DNA of 10,410 nucleotides, taken from assembly GCA_947176655.1 (NCBI GenBank), contig CAMWRK010000061.1, positions 1 to 10,410 of the forward strand. Direction: 5' to 3'. Origin of the DNA: an uncultured Prevotellaceae bacterium. Its GTDB lineage: Bacteria > Bacteroidota > Bacteroidia > Bacteroidales > Bacteroidaceae. This document shows positions 1-6,583 of the stretch, piece by piece. The first letter of the stretch is position 1. Every line of letters starts with the position of its first letter. A program made the position numbers and the translations under genes. The notes below the pieces were generated by a model, which saw only the letters and a list, made by a program, of their open reading frames with translations, was not told the DNA's origin and made no database searches.

Positions 1-17
1 TAGAAAAGGGTATAGAA

Positions 18-51
18 AAGGCTCGCAGATGTCTTCACACCTGCGAGCCTT
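18..51 (-). terminator. Hairpin terminator after the DUF4099/DUF3945 gene
   Basis: An 11-bp perfect inverted repeat (arms 18-28 and 41-51, AAGGCTCGCAG on the plus strand) encloses a 12-nt loop. It lies 18 bp beyond the minus-strand stop codon at 70-72. Read on the minus strand the stem is followed by two T-rich stretches (CCTTTTCTA repeated, at 13-21 and 1-9), as expected of an intrinsic terminator. Part of the loop and right flank (35-41 and 52-58) can form a competing 7-bp stem. No plus-strand gene is visible here, so a minus-strand terminator is the simplest reading. Confidence 0.7.
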
Positions 52-69
52 GGTGTGAGAATCAGCTAT

Positions 70-1509
70 TTAGAGCTTTTGTCCTTTCTTCTTCTGTTCC
101 GGTTTCGGCTGAGTCTGACCTTGTTCGAGGGGTTCTTTAAGATTCTTTGTAGCCTCATTGGTCTTGCCCTGAGAATTGACCGCCACTTGGGTCTTGCTTT
201 CTTCCGCGGGTGTAATGACTTTTGCCGTATCGGGGTTGGAGCTATAGGTGTATGGTCGCTGCTTTTCGGGATTGAAGCGAATGTAGATTGTGCTCGGCAT
301 ACCTTTCCCATCTGGAACGCCATCGACTTTAATTGTCTTCCCGGCAACATAGTCTGCTTTCTGTTGCTCGTTGAACTCGACTCCTTTCCACTTGCCGATA
401 GGTTTTATCTGTCCATTGGCATCCAGCCAATTTCCGGGTGTTTTCTGCTCAATTTTTTCGCCTTGGGTTTCTTTCTGTTCCTGTGCTACTTGATTGTTGA
501 GACGAGCATGGGCAGGAACAAATTCCACTTTCTGTTCTGCGGCACTCACTTGAAGCACCGTGGTGAAGGATTTTCCGTCTTTCAGAGTTACCTCTTTCTG
601 AAGCTGCTTGCCGGATTTGAGAAGACCGATTTCCTTTGGAGTCAAATCGGTTTCACCGATTTTATCCCTGATATAAAGCGAAGATGTGGGAAGAGCTATA
701 AGCTCATTCGTCTTGCGATCAATGCTGACAAAACAGGGAACAACATTTCCGGAAGCATCTTTGAGATCGATTACTCGTCCGAGATTGCCGGTATTTTTGA
801 GCATAGATTTGTCCTCGGCAGAAAACTTCACTCCGTGAAATTCCTGATTAAGATTCGGTTCTTGTCGAATGAAATGCGGAGTAACTTTGACACTGCCATC
901 GGGATTCTGATGAAGAGAGAGACGGGCATCAACCTCAAACTTTTCATTGCCAAGAGAGGTGGTCACCTTGACCAGATCCGACATTCGGTTATTGAGCATA
1001 TTTTTAAGATTCTGCTCTCCGATTGAATCCTTCGTCACTCCCCATGATGCGAGGTCGGCCCAATTAATTTTGGACTCGTCAATCTGCTGATGACGGGGAT
1101 GCTGTTCTGTCTGAGGCGTTTCGGGCGTCTGGGTTTTCACCTCCTTTTGCTCCTGTTCCTGATTCTCAGGCATCTTTACTTCATAAGATGCAAGCATATC
1201 CTTTGCACCCGGAGATTCAGTGTCCTTCACCATCTGATTGACAGCAAAGCCGACGGTTGGAACTTGATCTGCCGGAACTTTGAAGAAACCGAAAGTTGAG
1301 GGATTCTTGCACTGAGCCATGAAGTTGCGCATGAAGTTGTCAATCATATCGGCGTGACGGTCGAATGTGAGGAACTGAGCCGCCTTAGCAGGGTCTGCCA
1401 TTTCGGGTGTACCATCCTGCTTTATACCTGTTACCACACCGGATTCGCCGGTCTGTTTATTGTGCGCGATGAGCGCGTCTTGTTTGTTGAGTTCTTGTTC
1501 TTGTGGCAT
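70..1509 (-). CDS. DUF4099/DUF3945 domain protein of Bacteroidales conjugative transposons
   Basis: This 479-residue protein matches the remembered pattern of the DUF4099/DUF3945 family carried on Bacteroidales conjugative elements, whose biochemical role is not established. Residues about 10-110 are a conserved-looking N-terminal block (ADPAKAAQFLTFDRHADMI at about 38-56). After a Gln/Glu/Pro-rich linker (115-142), residues about 148-230 fit DUF4099 (INWADLASWGV, FEVDARLSLH, PHFIRQEP). DUF3945-type repeats follow at about 230-335 (GNLGRVIDLK, SIDRKTNEL) and about 358-430 (KWKGVEFNEQQKADYVAG, IYIRFNPEK). The C-terminal 50 residues are a Gln/Lys/Pro-rich tail. No signal peptide or membrane segment is seen, so it is probably cytoplasmic. 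It starts 20 bp after the HTH gene and is likely co-transcribed with it. The start has no Shine-Dalgarno but an A-rich upstream stretch, usual for Bacteroidetes. Family assignment is firm; function unknown. Confidence 0.9.
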   Translation of the reverse strand: MPQEQELNKQDALIAHNKQTGESGVVTGIKQDGTPEMADPAKAAQFLTFDRHADMIDNFMRNFMAQCKNPSTFGFFKVPADQVPTVGFAVNQMVKDTESPGAKDMLASYEVKMPENQEQEQKEVKTQTPETPQTEQHPRHQQIDESKINWADLASWGVTKDSIGEQNLKNMLNNRMSDLVKVTTSLGNEKFEVDARLSLHQNPDGSVKVTPHFIRQEPNLNQEFHGVKFSAEDKSMLKNTGNLGRVIDLKDASGNVVPCFVSIDRKTNELIALPTSSLYIRDKIGETDLTPKEIGLLKSGKQLQKEVTLKDGKSFTTVLQVSAAEQKVEFVPAHARLNNQVAQEQKETQGEKIEQKTPGNWLDANGQIKPIGKWKGVEFNEQQKADYVAGKTIKVDGVPDGKGMPSTIYIRFNPEKQRPYTYSSNPDTAKVITPAEESKTQVAVNSQGKTNEATKNLKEPLEQGQTQPKPEQKKKGQKL

Positions 1510-1529
1510 TTTACCATTGTTTGTTGTTG

Positions 1530-1952
1530 TTAAACATGCCCTTTCGGGATTACCTTCTCATTCGGATTGAGCCGTTTGAGTTTTTTGGAGACTGCATATC
1601 TCCGATAAAAGTCGATAATCTGTTGTCCGGTGTACCAGATTCTGGAACCGCTACCGCCTACAGCACCAATTTGGTACTCGATAAATCCTTCTTTGCGCCA
1701 TCTGTATGTTGTCTTTTCACAGACTCCAATCATCTGCTGTAAATCTTGGTCATTAAACAGCGCAACCGGATTAATTCCATAATTATCAACTTCTACGGCG
1801 GCCTCTCTTGGCCCCGGCGTGGGATGTTCAACAGCGATTACAATGCGTTGCACATAATCCATAAGAGTGTTGAACTTTTCGATTGGTATTGCTACGAATA
1901 CCTGTCCGTCAGACTGGACTTGAGGTGGTGGATGTGTTGTTAAATCTTGCAT
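1530..1952 (-). CDS. Helix-turn-helix (excisionase/MerR-like) DNA-binding protein
   Basis: This 140-residue protein carries a winged-helix/HTH_17-type domain at about residues 66-116: LFNDQDLQQMIGVCEKTTYRWRKEG is the usual 'select helix, Trp-Arg-Arg/Lys-x-Gly' pattern, followed by a wing (GSGSRIWYTGQQIIDFYRRY). The first 60 residues (FVAIPIEKFNTLMDYVQRIV) may form a helix for dimerization. The C-terminus is basic (KKLKRLNPNEKVIPKG). Proteins of this kind act as excisionases or transcription regulators on Bacteroidales conjugative transposons; which one applies here cannot be told. A TAnnTTTG promoter box lies 32 bp upstream of the start, and the DUF4099/DUF3945 gene follows after 20 bp, so the two probably form an operon. 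The start ATG at 1952 is preceded by AAACAGTTTTCAAA with no Shine-Dalgarno. Confidence 0.85.
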   Translation of the reverse strand: MQDLTTHPPPQVQSDGQVFVAIPIEKFNTLMDYVQRIVIAVEHPTPGPREAAVEVDNYGINPVALFNDQDLQQMIGVCEKTTYRWRKEGFIEYQIGAVGGSGSRIWYTGQQIIDFYRRYAVSKKLKRLNPNEKVIPKGHV

Positions 1953-1983
1953 TTTGAAAACTGTTTTGTTTTTGTTTCTGATG

Positions 1984-1991
1984 CAAAATTA
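1984..1991 (-). promoter_or_regulatory. Bacteroidales -7 promoter box for the HTH gene
   Basis: On the minus strand this reads TAATTTTG, a full match to the Bacteroidetes -7 consensus TAnnTTTG. It would give a leader of about 25 nt before the HTH start. No TTTG element is found at the expected 19-21 bp spacing upstream, so the promoter would be weak or need an activator. The single-box evidence makes this tentative. Confidence 0.4.
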
Positions 1992-2132
1992 GCTTGAACA
2001 ATATCGGCAGATGGAACGGCAAAATCTCACCCACTGATTTTTCTTAAAAGAAAAGTTATGTGAGTTCGTAATTATCTTATTACCAAAAGAAAATGTCTTG
2101 AAAAGAGGGCGTTTTTATTAATTGTAATTTTC

Positions 2133-2154
2133 AACGGGTAAAATTTACCCCGTT
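2133..2154. repeat. Inverted repeat between mobC and the HTH gene
   Basis: The arms AACGGGTAAA and TTTACCCCGTT pair over 10 bp with one bulged C. The repeat lies 16 bp past the mobC stop codon. It could end mob transcription, but neither strand has a clear T tract after it, so an operator for the downstream HTH gene is equally possible. The remainder of the 217-bp gap is AT-rich and also contains a short near-palindrome at 2039-2054 (TTTTCTT, AA, AAGAAAA). Confidence 0.35.
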
Positions 2155-2169
2155 ATTTTCAGCGGACAT

Positions 2170-4149
2170 TTATTTCAGATTGAGCAAGTGGCGAAGGTGT
2201 GGATCTTCTGAAATGCGCTTTTTCTCCTCTTCAACTATTCTTTTTACCTGCTCTTTGATTGTACGATAGTTGTCTTGTATGGCAGATTCCATATAATCCT
2301 TGCCATCATCATCAATAAACGAATTGACTATGGGGATTTTCTTATACGCCTTTTCCTCGGCAGATACTTTGTCGCTATCGACCACAATTTCAGCATGGAA
2401 TATTTTTTGCTCGATACGTTCCCCGAAGTTATCAGATACAGCTCCAACAAACATACCCTGAGATAAACCGCTGATTTTACTTGGCGGTATCAGACTATCC
2501 ATCTGAGTGTTGATAGAAGTAGAGACATCCTGTCTGTTAATCGAGATGGATTGGCGTTTCTGAAGAACTTTTCCAAATCGTTCAGATAAGGTCTTCGCGG
2601 TAGAACCCACGACCTGTCCTGAGAATATGTTTCCGACTGTATTCATTACCACTGCTGCCTCCGGTTTACCGTAATCACGCTCTAACTGTGAGAAATCCTG
2701 AAAGCCGAGACATACCGCAACCTTGTTGCTTCGGGCTGTGGCAATGAGATTGTCGAGCCCCTTGAAATATATGGTGGGTAATTCATCTATAATCACTCCG
2801 GACTTCAACATTCCTTTCTTATTGATGAGTTTGACAATGCGAGAATTATAGAGACCGAGAGCAGCTCCGTAGATGTTCTGACGGTCAGGATTGTTTCCTA
2901 CGCACAGTATTTTGGGATTTTCCGGGTTGTTTATGTCCAGAGTAAAGTCATTTCCTGACATAACCCAATATAGCTGAGGTGAAATCATTCGTGATAGAGG
3001 AATTTTCGCTGATGCAATCTGGCCTTGTAGCTGGTCAGCGGCTCCTCCTTGCCATGCGTCCATAAACGGAGAAAGATAATTCTCCAACTCCGGATACGAT
3101 GATAGAATTGGAAAAATGTCTTCGTATCTGCGGTTAAGAAACTCAATGGCATGAGGAAACGTACAATATTTGCCGCCCTGATACAGCTTCAGATACCATA
3201 TTATACTCGCAAGCAAGATTATAGGTGATTCTACAAAGAAGTCACCTTGTTTCTGAATCCATGTCTTGTTCAGGTTAAGCATTATGGTATAGGCCGACTC
3301 GTATGCGTCAGCAATATCCGTCATAAACGCCGGTGCTATCGGATTGCAACGATGGCTTCGTCTTGGATCGTCGAAGTTTATCACATAGAATCTTGCGTTA
3401 TCCGGATATTTATCCTTATGTTTCAGGAAGTGATTATATACAATAGTTGAAAGGTCAGGGAATTTGAAATCATAACAGTAGATAGCAAAACCTTTCTCTA
3501 TCTGCTGTTTAAGGAAATTGTTGACTACAGCATACGACTTACCGGATCCCGGTGTGCCGAGCACAATGCTTGCGCGAAATGGATTGACGACATTTATCCA
3601 TCCATCGTTCCACTTCTTCTTATAGTAGAATCTCGTAGGAAGGTTTACCGAATATTCGTTATGAATTTTCTTTGTTTCCTGTTGGAAAGATTCGTTCTCA
3701 TTATTGAATACATCATCCATGAGATTGTTCTTCAGAAGTCGGCTTATCCAGTTCCCGGACATCAAAAGACAGATGAATCCGGCTGCGGTACACATTATAT
3801 ATAAGGTATAATGTAATTTGGGCAGGAAGAATAGCAGTAGTCCGGCACCAAGGAACAGCCAGATAGTACGCCATGTAATATCTTCATTCTTAACTCCCTT
3901 TGTGCCGAAACATGAAAGGGAGAGAAGAAGTAGCGCAAACCATTTGGCAGTGTATTGGGAATGGAACAGGTGACATGAACGATTGAATCCATTCAGCACC
4001 TTATTGACGACCGTGAAAAATTGGTCGGGATTTGACGGATGCAGTTCCGGGCAGAACCAATATACATTGATTATGACCAGAATGATGCTAATGGCGCGGA
4101 GAAAATCCATGATTTTCGCCAATGCCCTGAGATCATCTTCTTGTGACAT
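2170..4149 (-). CDS. mobC: MobC, VirD4/TraG-type conjugative coupling ATPase
   Basis: MobC-type proteins are inner-membrane ATPases that bring the relaxase-DNA complex to the mating channel. The 659-residue product has an N-terminal membrane part with about four hydrophobic segments (residues about 13-33, 68-82, 94-110 and 112-132). The first contains VYWFCPEL, the signature of the YWFCY domain that begins this Bacteroidetes family. The cytoplasmic part has a Walker A motif GTPGSGKS (198-205), a Walker B motif GVIIDELP (451-458) and the following ATARSNKVAVCLGFQDFSQLERDYG block typical of TraG/VirD4 proteins. The length is normal for the family. It starts 26 bp after mobB ends and is the last gene of the mob operon. 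The start codon at 4149 is preceded by an A/T-rich stretch rather than a Shine-Dalgarno. Naming follows the CTn341/CTnDOT scheme, in which MobC is the coupling protein. Confidence 0.95.
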   Translation of the reverse strand: MSQEDDLRALAKIMDFLRAISIILVIINVYWFCPELHPSNPDQFFTVVNKVLNGFNRSCHLFHSQYTAKWFALLLLSLSCFGTKGVKNEDITWRTIWLFLGAGLLLFFLPKLHYTLYIMCTAAGFICLLMSGNWISRLLKNNLMDDVFNNENESFQQETKKIHNEYSVNLPTRFYYKKKWNDGWINVVNPFRASIVLGTPGSGKSYAVVNNFLKQQIEKGFAIYCYDFKFPDLSTIVYNHFLKHKDKYPDNARFYVINFDDPRRSHRCNPIAPAFMTDIADAYESAYTIMLNLNKTWIQKQGDFFVESPIILLASIIWYLKLYQGGKYCTFPHAIEFLNRRYEDIFPILSSYPELENYLSPFMDAWQGGAADQLQGQIASAKIPLSRMISPQLYWVMSGNDFTLDINNPENPKILCVGNNPDRQNIYGAALGLYNSRIVKLINKKGMLKSGVIIDELPTIYFKGLDNLIATARSNKVAVCLGFQDFSQLERDYGKPEAAVVMNTVGNIFSGQVVGSTAKTLSERFGKVLQKRQSISINRQDVSTSINTQMDSLIPPSKISGLSQGMFVGAVSDNFGERIEQKIFHAEIVVDSDKVSAEEKAYKKIPIVNSFIDDDGKDYMESAIQDNYRTIKEQVKRIVEEEKKRISEDPHLRHLLNLK

Positions 4150-4175
4150 ATATTTTTGGGGGTTAGAAATGGGTA

Positions 4176-5432
4176 CTAAAGGCTTCTGCCTTTCTTCTTC
4201 TTGCGACGGGAACGGCGTGCGAAAGCCTCTTCTGCGGGGTCAAAGTCAGGACCGATTTGGAATAAGCCAAGTTCGGGTAATGTCTGGTCATAACCAAAGT
4301 CATTATCCTGAGTCTTCTTTGCATGAGGTGCAGCATCTGTTGCAGAGGCTGTTTGAGAATGATTCGCAGATTCGTTTGTATGAATCTTGACCGAGGGTTT
4401 GGCGGAGGGATCACTGAACCACAGATTCAGTGAATTTGCAGAGAACTCCTTACCAATTCGTGAGCCGTTCAATACAGTATGTGCATTATGGTCTATGAAT
4501 GTAGCTCCATAAAGTCTGCCATCATTATTGTAGCGTAGTACAAGGTCAATTCCGCTATCTTTGAGTTTGGAAATGAAATCATCCTTGTCGGAAGCTGCCG
4601 ACAATGCTTTTGTCACCAGACGTTTTGTTGCTCTTATTTCAATTTTATTCTTATCACGTTCAAACTTATTGTCAATGGCGATTCTGCTTGCGAATTTACC
4701 GAGTCGGGATGCTTTAAGCGGTGTAGAAATGACGTTGCCGTTATCATCAGTAGCGAAGTACACCAATCCGTGATACTCCCGTCCGTTAACCTTACCATCT
4801 GTCATTTCGCATTTGATATTATACAGACCGAGTATTGCATTGTATTCTCCGATACTTTGGAAATGCCAACGCATACCTACCAACTTCACTATATTCTGAA
4901 CCTGTCTTTTAATGTCACCTTTAGGGTCAACTTTCGTGATCGGAGTATCTGGAGATACTTTCTCTCTTTGTGCTTTGTGCAGTCCGTATTTCTCCTCAAG
5001 TTCGGTGGTGATTTTCTTACTGCGACGGAATAAAAAAGACTGGTCCAAACGCTTTCCCTCCTCGTTGACATTGACTGTCACTATATGAATATGGTGACGG
5101 TCAATATCCTCATGCTTATATATTATGAAGGGCTGCTCCCCGAAGCCGAGTTTATCAAGATATTCACGGGCAAGGATTTCAAAATCCTGATCCGTGAGTT
5201 TATCATCGGGATGTGGATTGAGTGAGATATGGAGAACCGGCTTCTTCGTCTTGCCCATTTTGGGCATAAAAGCCTTGAAATTATCCGCCATAGCACCAAT
5301 ATTAATATGGCCGTCTGTCGGCAATACTATTTTATTGGCACCCAAAACACGTCCGTGAGCCTCGTTCATTTTCTCTCCGTTATAAGCTAATGCGCCATAA
5401 AGACTGCTTCCTATAGAGATTTTTGCGACCAT
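4176..5432 (-). CDS. mobB: MobB, HUH-type relaxase (Relaxase/mobilization nuclease family)
   Basis: MobB should nick one strand at oriT and stay bound to its 5' end through a tyrosine. The 418-residue protein shows the relaxase domain in the first ~200 residues: Tyr12/Tyr17 in SSLYGALAYNGEK are the candidate catalytic tyrosines, HISLNPHP (68-75) is the conserved strand motif, and HHIHIV (113-118) supplies the histidine pair of the HUH metal site. The C-terminal part is less conserved, ending in a disordered, acidic-then-basic tail (ARRSRRKKKKGRSL). The start at 5432 overlaps the mobA end by 22 bp, indicating translational coupling. This fits Bacteroidales conjugal protein MobB of the mobABC operon. 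Domain limits and the choice of active-site tyrosine are inferred from motif position only. Confidence 0.93.
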   Translation of the reverse strand: MVAKISIGSSLYGALAYNGEKMNEAHGRVLGANKIVLPTDGHINIGAMADNFKAFMPKMGKTKKPVLHISLNPHPDDKLTDQDFEILAREYLDKLGFGEQPFIIYKHEDIDRHHIHIVTVNVNEEGKRLDQSFLFRRSKKITTELEEKYGLHKAQREKVSPDTPITKVDPKGDIKRQVQNIVKLVGMRWHFQSIGEYNAILGLYNIKCEMTDGKVNGREYHGLVYFATDDNGNVISTPLKASRLGKFASRIAIDNKFERDKNKIEIRATKRLVTKALSAASDKDDFISKLKDSGIDLVLRYNNDGRLYGATFIDHNAHTVLNGSRIGKEFSANSLNLWFSDPSAKPSVKIHTNESANHSQTASATDAAPHAKKTQDNDFGYDQTLPELGLFQIGPDFDPAEEAFARRSRRKKKKGRSL

Positions 5433-5833
5433 GCTTCATCGAACCTGATTGTTAATGCCTTGACTTCAGCCAAGATTTGAGCCATTTCAATTGTGGCTTT
5501 TTCAAGTTTATAGAGATATTGCATAGCCTTCTTTTCGTTGAACTCAGAGCGAAGTTCTTTTACAATGAGATTGTAGTTAACGCCAAGAGTGCGAAACTGC
5601 GTGAAGAACTCGGATAGTTTTGCACAATATACGGCAAGCGATTTATCGGTAACAAGTACCTTGAATGGTTTGCCAAATATGACTTGCTTAATAAAAGTTG
5701 ATTTGACCGTCTCATTAGCTCTCTCCATCATCGTTATCAATTGATCAAGTTCTGATGAATTGAAGCGAACCTTAACAAGATGGTCACATCGGTCTATGAG
5801 TGGAGGTCTTCCACCCTTAAATGAATTTTCCAT
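5411..5833 (-). CDS. mobA: MobA, ribbon-helix-helix relaxosome accessory protein (MobC-like family)
   Basis: This 140-residue protein looks like the small DNA-binding partner of the relaxase in Bacteroidales mob operons. Residues about 8-17 are a GRPP arm. Residues about 18-55 fit a ribbon-helix-helix: a strand (HLVKVRFN), helix A (SSELDQLITMMERANE) and helix B (KSTFIKQVIFGK). The later segment FRTLGVNYNLIVKELRSEF (about 80-98) matches the 'GVNYNQIVK' hallmark of plasmid relaxosome proteins of the MobC (Pfam) family, and the rest is helical. It is the first gene of the mob operon, overlapping mobB by 22 bp. The ~300 bp between it and its promoter is rich in hairpins and is the probable place where it binds. 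Note the naming clash: MobA here belongs to the family that elsewhere is called MobC. Confidence 0.9.
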   Translation of the reverse strand: MENSFKGGRPPLIDRCDHLVKVRFNSSELDQLITMMERANETVKSTFIKQVIFGKPFKVLVTDKSLAVYCAKLSEFFTQFRTLGVNYNLIVKELRSEFNEKKAMQYLYKLEKATIEMAQILAEVKALTIRFDEAWSQKSL

Positions 5834-5881
5834 ATTGTCTTTGGGGATTTATGTTCTCGCAACACGATTGTTTATCATTTT

Positions 5882-6021
5882 CTGCGCCGCAGGCTTCATT
5901 TGGGAAATTCGACTTTGGAGAATTTCCAGTCCCACACGGGCAAGGTTGTTTCGGTAGGGCTTGGGCCCTCGAAACCTTTTCAGGGACCTGAAAAGACACC
6001 TTGCTGTGTTCGTGTGAACAC
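5882..6021. other. Hairpin-dense mob leader, candidate oriT
   Basis: Five inverted repeats lie nearly end to end: 5882-5892 (11-bp palindrome CTGCGCCGCAG); 5903-5927 (8-bp arms GGAAATTC/GAATTTCC, 9-nt loop); 5948-5975 (GTTTCG and AGGGC pairing with GCCCT and CGAAAC, 11 bp with a 2-nt bulge and a TTGG loop); 5976-5995 (9-bp arms CTTTTCAGG/CCTGAAAAG); and 6006-6021 (6-bp arms GTGTTC/GAACAC). In CTn341-type elements oriT is just upstream of mobA, which is exactly this place, and relaxase and accessory proteins usually recognise such repeats. It is also the transcribed 5' leader of the mob mRNA, so a structured-RNA role is an alternative. The nick site cannot be pinpointed. Confidence 0.5.
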
Positions 6022-6062
6022 GTTGTAAAAATGAAAAACAAGAACCTCTGATATTATGACGG

Positions 6063-6077
6063 ATGCCGGTCTTTATC
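6063..6077. repeat. 15-bp direct repeat, copy 1
   Basis: ATGCCGGTCTTTATC is repeated exactly, in the same orientation, at 6566-6580, 503 bp away. This copy lies in the mob leader, between the mob promoter and the hairpin cluster; the other lies in the tra leader. Both sit in non-coding sequence. A 15-bp identity in about 1 kb is unlikely by chance. A protein-binding site for oriT processing or regulation is possible, but no function can be read from it. Confidence 0.6.
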
Positions 6078-6128
6078 TGCCATATATTATAAGGTATCTG
6101 CGGAACGAAGATTATTATCTCTGTTGCT

Positions 6129-6143
6129 CGATGCAAAGTTACG
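6129..6143. repeat. 15-bp inverted repeat, left copy (mob promoter core)
   Basis: CGATGCAAAGTTACG here is the exact reverse complement of 6248-6262. Each copy contains a -7 promoter box, TAACTTTG, pointing away from the centre. The identity extends beyond the eight-base promoter consensus to CGTAACTTTGCATCG, so the two divergent promoters either arose by duplication or are under shared constraint. Confidence 0.75.
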
Positions 6144-6164
6144 GCCTTTTTCAGAAGCTGGAAA
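6134..6164 (-). promoter_or_regulatory. mob operon promoter
   Basis: On the minus strand, TAACTTTG (6141-6134) is a full match to the Bacteroidetes -7 box. TTTC at 6164-6161 sits 19 bp upstream, a three-of-four match to the -33 TTTG element. Transcription would start near 6127-6130 and run through a ~295-nt structured leader into mobA. The first of the phased GGAC repeats abuts the -33 position. Confidence 0.6.
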
Positions 6165-6210
6165 GGACATTTACCGGACTGAACCGGACCCTTTACGGAC
6201 AAACGCGGAC
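6165..6210. promoter_or_regulatory. Five helically phased GGAC repeats between divergent promoters
   Basis: GGAC starts at 6165, 6176, 6186, 6197 and 6207, that is at steps of 11, 10, 11 and 10 bp, one per DNA turn. The last four are CGGAC. All lie between the -33 elements of the mob promoter (6161-6164) and the tra promoter (6225-6228). One face of the helix therefore presents five identical contacts, as expected for cooperative binding of a regulator to both promoters. The binding protein is unknown; a ribbon-helix-helix protein of the element (MobA, TraB or TraC), a response regulator of the Rte type or a factor encoded outside the window are candidates. Confidence 0.6.
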
Positions 6211-6224
6211 ATTGGCCGAAAAAA

Positions 6225-6257
6225 TTTGGAAATGGCGGTGAAAGCATCGTAACTTTG
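6225..6257 (+). promoter_or_regulatory. Rightward promoter, probably for the tra operon
   Basis: TTTG at 6225-6228, a 21-bp spacer and TAACTTTG at 6250-6257 fit the Bacteroidetes -33/-7 promoter consensus. No other comparably complete plus-strand promoter is seen before traA, although that gene begins about 700 nt downstream. The tra operon would therefore have an unusually long leader, unless a regulated promoter without consensus lies nearer traA. Confidence 0.6.
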
Positions 6258-6262
6258 CATCG
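6248..6262. repeat. 15-bp inverted repeat, right copy (tra-side promoter core)
   Basis: CGTAACTTTGCATCG is the exact inverted partner of 6129-6143. It carries the -7 box of the rightward promoter. Confidence 0.75.
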
Positions 6263-6265
6263 TAA

Positions 6266-6388
6266 ATGAGCGACAAACCTACTTCGCAGGTAGTAAAATC
6301 ACCGCTTAGAAAGGAGGTTCTTATTTATAATATCGCATACACAAGGCGATCTAAATTAGGTAATGATTACCATATTGCCCGGCAATGA
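6266..6388 (+). CDS. Possible 40-residue leader peptide (hypothetical)
   Basis: This small reading frame (MSDKPTSQVVKSPLRK... to ...YHIARQ) begins only 8 nt past the -7 box of the rightward promoter, so its mRNA would be leaderless or nearly so. It is basic, with no recognised domain or membrane segment. Inside it, at 6308-6318, the sequence AGAAAGGAGGT is complementary to the 3' end of Bacteroides 16S rRNA (ACCTCCTTTCT, from memory). No ATG, GTG or TTG follows that motif at usable distance. The frame may be a chance ORF in the tra leader; the position directly at the promoter is the only support. Confidence 0.25.
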   Translation: MSDKPTSQVVKSPLRKEVLIYNIAYTRRSKLGNDYHIARQ

Positions 6389-6565
6389 TGCTCAATCAAT
6401 CATTTGTCGAAGCAATTCCAAGAAGATAACTTCTTAATTAATAGGCTATTTGTAAAATGGCCTCCATTCAGCAAATCGACCATTCATCTATCAGGATACA
6501 TATAGTGTCGCTCAGATAGTCGGTCAATCTCTCATTCAATCGTATGTTTGGATGAATGGCAGGAT

Positions 6566-6580
6566 ATGCCGGTCTTTATC
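6566..6580. repeat. 15-bp direct repeat, copy 2
   Basis: This is identical to 6063-6077 (ATGCCGGTCTTTATC). In this copy the repeat is overlapped by a small inverted repeat (AGGATA at 6561-6566, TATCCT at 6577-6582) that copy 1 lacks, and it lies 3 bp before the 8-bp array. Confidence 0.6.
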
Positions 6581-6583
6581 CTT

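Noticed and set aside
55..1026. 323-codon open frame on the plus strand
   Set aside because: It is antisense to the well-supported DUF4099/DUF3945 gene, its translation has no recognisable domain and it starts within the terminator region. It is a shadow frame.
2101..2169. Intrinsic terminator for the mob operon
   Set aside because: The 2133-2154 hairpin is in the right place but has a bulge and no clear T tract on the minus strand, so it is reported only as an inverted repeat.
5817..6041. 74-codon Cys-containing minus-strand frame with PCPCGTG resembling a SEC-C motif
   Set aside because: It needs a TTG start, overlaps the mobA start and the hairpin cluster, and lacks the C-terminal part of a SEC-C motif. 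The resemblance is probably chance.
5849..6247. 132-codon minus-strand frame upstream of mobA
   Set aside because: It starts upstream of the mob promoter, runs through the phased repeats and all hairpins, and overlaps sequence better explained as regulatory DNA.
6543..6550. TATGTTTG as a second tra promoter
   Set aside because: It matches the -7 consensus but has no TTTG or TTG at a suitable upstream distance. It is kept only as a weak possibility.
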